Origin: JAGNRR01 sp964409905
Lineage (GTDB): Bacteria > Bacteroidota > Bacteroidia > Chitinophagales > Chitinophagaceae
Length of the DNA: 64,000 nt
NCBI GenBank assembly: GCA_964409905.1
Contig: CAYPET010000009.1
Location: 33,968-97,967, forward strand
Reading direction: 5' to 3'
Made by a program: the position numbers and the translations under genes. Under the pieces are notes generated by a model, which was given only the letters and a program-made list of their open reading frames with translations, had not been told where the DNA came from and made no database searches. Shown piece by piece: positions 61,734 to 64,000 of this stretch. Numbering within the stretch: position 1 is the stretch's first letter; every line of letters begins with the position of its first letter.

Positions 61734-62369
61734 TTATCTATTCAAAAAGTCGCCTATATCATCTCCATATTGACTTTTTTCGGAATTGGGAAAGGCACCT
61801 TCTTTGTCCAACGTTTTTATAACTTTTTTAATTGTTCTGTAAGTGGTTCCGCTAGTGCTTCCTGCAACGCCCCAATTATTTGTTCCTTCGGCAATTAGTA
61901 CCGCGACTGGTCTTTTTAGATTGTTACTTCTATTAAAAATCTCGAAGTTCAATTTGACATTATCAACCGTTTTATAACTTTTCCCAATTGTAAAAATTGT
62001 ATTAGTTAATGAATTATAGAATGAATTGGAGAGGTAATTATTTGAAGAGTTTGCGCCTTCAAATTTGATAACGAAAATTGAACCAATATTCATTGAATCC
62101 AGAAATGAATTAATTTCATTTTCTTCATAGCTAACGCCTGGTAGGAAGTAATCAAAATATGAAACAGTCTCCACTCCGTAGTCTTCGATATTTTCTAAAA
62201 TAGAAGATTGGTCTGTCGGGTCAATTGATTTGAATATTACTAGCACTTTATTGCTAAGAGAGTTTTCAACTTTGCCATAGGCGTAAGTTCCATTTCCTAA
62301 GAAATCTTGACTGAATGCAGTCAAGTTGATAGTTGTTGTAATTAATGATAATAATATTATTTTTTTCAT
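61734..62369 (-). CDS. Exported protein of unknown function
   Basis: This 211-residue protein has a signal peptide (IILLSLITTTINLTAFSQ) at ATG 62369; an ATG at 62381 would add four residues (MKRT). The body mixes beta strands and Ser/Asn-rich loops (EGANSSNNYLSNSFYNSL, EGTNNWGVAGSTSGTTYR) without known motifs. It lies between the restriction cluster and the reverse transcriptase, in the RT's direction but separated from it by about 150 bp. Confidence 0.6.
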   Translation of the reverse strand: MKKIILLSLITTTINLTAFSQDFLGNGTYAYGKVENSLSNKVLVIFKSIDPTDQSSILENIEDYGVETVSYFDYFLPGVSYEENEINSFLDSMNIGSIFVIKFEGANSSNNYLSNSFYNSLTNTIFTIGKSYKTVDNVKLNFEIFNRSNNLKRPVAVLIAEGTNNWGVAGSTSGTTYRTIKKVIKTLDKEGAFPNSEKSQYGDDIGDFLNR

Positions 62370-62520
62370 AGTTCGTTTCATAGTGGTGTTTTTTGTTGTT
62401 ATTCGATAGTATTGTTTTAATGTCAGTATAAAAATAGTAAATACCGCTTTCTTATCACAGAAAGAATGCGGGCAAGAAACTGCCGACTCCTTCAGATTGT
62501 CCTAGACGGACGGTTTGCAG

Positions 62521-63810
62521 CTACAAGAAGTTGGCGAATTTTACCACAAATGTTTCTGCGGTACACTGAACCGCCAATTTCTTGTAGGTGCTGTTAGCGT
62601 TTCGTTGGTTCTTTTTCACCGGTCTTACTTTCAATACAAATTTTGCGATTTCTCCACTTAGATATACATGGTTAAACCAATAACCTGAAAGTCTTTTGAA
62701 GATCATTTTCTTTCGCAGTTTATAGCTTTTGTAATGTTGCATTATTCCGAGATAGGAGTTCATACTGCTTAAAAATGCTGCTTTTTCTTCTTTGGTGGGT
62801 TTGTGGTTGCGAACAACTTTGTTTTGTTTTTCAATTGCGTTAAAGAAATTTCCTTTTGTGCGATTGGCAATGTATATTCTGTTAGGTTTGATAACTGTTC
62901 CTAAAAACTTAACGCCTTTGCTGTAATGTTGCAGATAGATTTTTTTGGGATGCAATTTGAGTTGCAAAGTGGAAAGTAAAAAGTCAGAAAGTTGGGGGAT
63001 GAGTGATTTTAGATAATCTTTGTCGGGGTGCACAATTATAAAATCATCTACATAACGCCCATAGTATTTTAATCCCAATTGTTTGGTTACAAATGCGTCA
63101 AATTGGTGCATATAGAAATTGGCAAAAACCTGCGATGTTAAATTTCCGATAGGCAAACCGCAATCAGGTGGACTGGGGAACAGACTTTTGTTTTTGGGCA
63201 AGCCTTCCCAATCTTTTTTATTGCCTTTGATGATGCAGTTTTGGGTGGGGTTATTGAAAATGATTTTTCGGGTAATTTCCAATACCAACTCTTTGTCGGA
63301 CGAAGTGTAGTATTGATGAATAAATCTTTCAATCATTTCAAAAAGCAGGTATCGATTAATATGCATAAAGAAGCCTTGAATATCTAATTTCATAATGTAA
63401 CAATCTTTGCTGTAATTTTCTGAACAAGCTTTAATAAAATGATCTGCTCGCTTCACGCCATAATGCGTTCCCTTTCCTACACGACAAGCATAACTATCTT
63501 GTATAAATAGATGTTCAAAAAGTGGATTGAGTTTATTGATGAGCCAATGATGCACCACTCTGTCTCTAAAATCTGCTGCAAATATTTCACGCTTTACGGG
63601 TTTATTTACAATAAAGGCGATGCTGCGACCAAGTTGATATTTTCCTTGATAAATCTCATCAATAAGCTCGAAGACATTCTTTTCCAAATGCTTTTCAAAT
63701 CTCAAAGCATTTTGAGTATTGCGCTTATTTTTTCGGCAATCAAAATAAGCAGAAAATAACTCTTCAGTGAGTTGGGAGTAATTTATGTTGGTGAATAAAT
63801 CTAACTGCAT
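62521..63810 (-). CDS. Reverse transcriptase of diversity-generating-retroelement type
   Basis: This 429-residue RT has its N-terminal region with KREIFAADFRDRVVHHWLIN and IQDSYACRVGKGTHYGVKR, as in DGR-type enzymes. MKLDIQGFFMHI is motif 3. GLPIGNLTSQVFANFYMHQFD at ~218 is motif 4, where DGR RTs have (I/L)GxxxSQ instead of the QGxxxSP of group II and most retron RTs. YYGRYVDDFIIV at ~251 is the catalytic YxDD. No maturase or endonuclease domain follows. I take ATG 63810 (MQLDLFTN); the ORF continues upstream through a terminator-like hairpin. The adjacent Asn-rich repeat supports a DGR. Confidence 0.85.
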   Translation of the reverse strand: MQLDLFTNINYSQLTEELFSAYFDCRKNKRNTQNALRFEKHLEKNVFELIDEIYQGKYQLGRSIAFIVNKPVKREIFAADFRDRVVHHWLINKLNPLFEHLFIQDSYACRVGKGTHYGVKRADHFIKACSENYSKDCYIMKLDIQGFFMHINRYLLFEMIERFIHQYYTSSDKELVLEITRKIIFNNPTQNCIIKGNKKDWEGLPKNKSLFPSPPDCGLPIGNLTSQVFANFYMHQFDAFVTKQLGLKYYGRYVDDFIIVHPDKDYLKSLIPQLSDFLLSTLQLKLHPKKIYLQHYSKGVKFLGTVIKPNRIYIANRTKGNFFNAIEKQNKVVRNHKPTKEEKAAFLSSMNSYLGIMQHYKSYKLRKKMIFKRLSGYWFNHVYLSGEIAKFVLKVRPVKKNQRNANSTYKKLAVQCTAETFVVKFANFL

Positions 63811-63824
63811 TTTATTTAAAATAA

Positions 63825-63848
63825 AGCCCCCGACAATTATCGAGGGCT
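63825..63848 (-). terminator. Hairpin between the variable/template repeat and the RT
   Basis: On the minus strand AGCCCTCGA pairs with TCGGGGGCT (one G-U) around TAATTG and runs into TTATTTT. It lies 10 nt after the TAA of the repeat. It fits an intrinsic terminator of the target gene, or the hairpin that often follows a DGR variable region. Confidence 0.7.
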
Positions 63849-63857
63849 CGTTTCCAT

Positions 63858-64000
63858 TTAATCCCTGAGGCAACGAACAGACAACCCTTTTTCCTTATTG
63901 TTGTTGTTTCTGTTTACATTGCCATTGTTGTAATTCAGGTTGCGGTTCCAGGCATTGTTTGTATTGTTCTCCGTAGAACTCCACCAGTTACCGTTGTTGC
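63858..64000 (-). other. DGR template or variable repeat (end of a FISUMP/C-type-lectin-like domain), cut by the window edge
   Basis: Read on the minus strand, 46 codons and TAA are visible. They start NNGNWWSSTENNTNNAWN, pass through RNLNYNNGNVNRNNNNK and end GLSVRCLRD. This is the usual end of FISUMP/DUF1566-type ligand-binding domains. Eighteen of 46 codons are AAC or AAT, the adenine-rich pattern that DGRs mutate, and the last part is GC-richer (CGTTGCCTCAGGGAT), as for an IMH region. The near-unmutated Asn codons suggest the template; the stop and following hairpin would also suit the variable copy in a target gene. No second copy lies in the window. Confidence 0.75.

Noticed and set aside
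62521..63873. Group II intron or retron identity for the RT
   Set aside because: No maturase or endonuclease domain, no retron msr/msd-like structure seen, and motif 4 is of DGR type with an AAY-rich repeat adjacent.

Overview
The window is a 64 kb piece of a Bacteroidota chromosome, apparently a draft or metagenome scaffold because it contains a run of 10 Ns (37908-37917). The evidence for the phylum is direct: a PorP/SprF-type type IX secretion protein, proteins ending in T9SS type A and type B (gliding-motility) C-terminal domains, DUF4105, DUF5683 and DUF4834 proteins, a HmuY-like lipoprotein, and repeated TAnnTTTG promoter boxes. The catabolic genes (4-hydroxyphenylpyruvate dioxygenase, 3-hydroxyanthranilate dioxygenase, ornithine aminotransferase, a propionyl-CoA-type carboxylase subunit, thiolase) suggest an aerobic heterotroph that uses amino acids.

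From 1 to about 47.4 kb the window is ordinary core genome. It holds guaB, 2-oxoacid:ferredoxin oxidoreductase alpha subunit, cysteine desulfurase (broken by one base in a homopolymer), dapF and dapB, parA-parB-DUF5683-dapB in the order often seen in this phylum, ribH, acpS, ispE, rpmI-rplT, pgk, gap, pepT, several ion channels and a large helicase-nuclease. There are five tRNA genes (Ser, Cys, Glu, Arg and a CAU tRNA), most with clear promoters or terminators. Small irregularities sit within it: a HerA-like ATPase whose C-terminus is replaced by the tail of an outer-membrane efflux protein, and a GIY-YIG gene inserted behind tRNA-Glu between two copies of the tRNA 3' end.

From the CAU tRNA at 47.4 kb to the right edge the window is accessory. 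It starts with an array of 14-bp iteron-like repeats inside a 39-bp direct repeat, followed by an excisionase-like HTH gene and a gene resembling phage/plasmid replication initiators. Next comes a type I restriction-modification operon of unusual make-up. A lipoprotein with three CxxC zinc-ribbon pairs precedes hsdM and hsdS, then a peptidylarginine/agmatine deiminase-family enzyme, a two-part protein ending in DUF1643, and hsdR, followed by two small genes, one nuclease-like. Two decayed genes each carrying a single in-frame TAA, a protein of unknown function and two small exported proteins follow.

The right edge carries what looks like a diversity-generating retroelement. A reverse transcriptase with the DGR-type IGNLTSQ motif and a YVDD active site lies directly downstream of an adenine/Asn-rich repeat (18 Asn in 46 codons) that encodes the end of a FISUMP/C-type-lectin-like variable domain. 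The repeat runs off the window, so whether it is the template or the variable copy is undecided.
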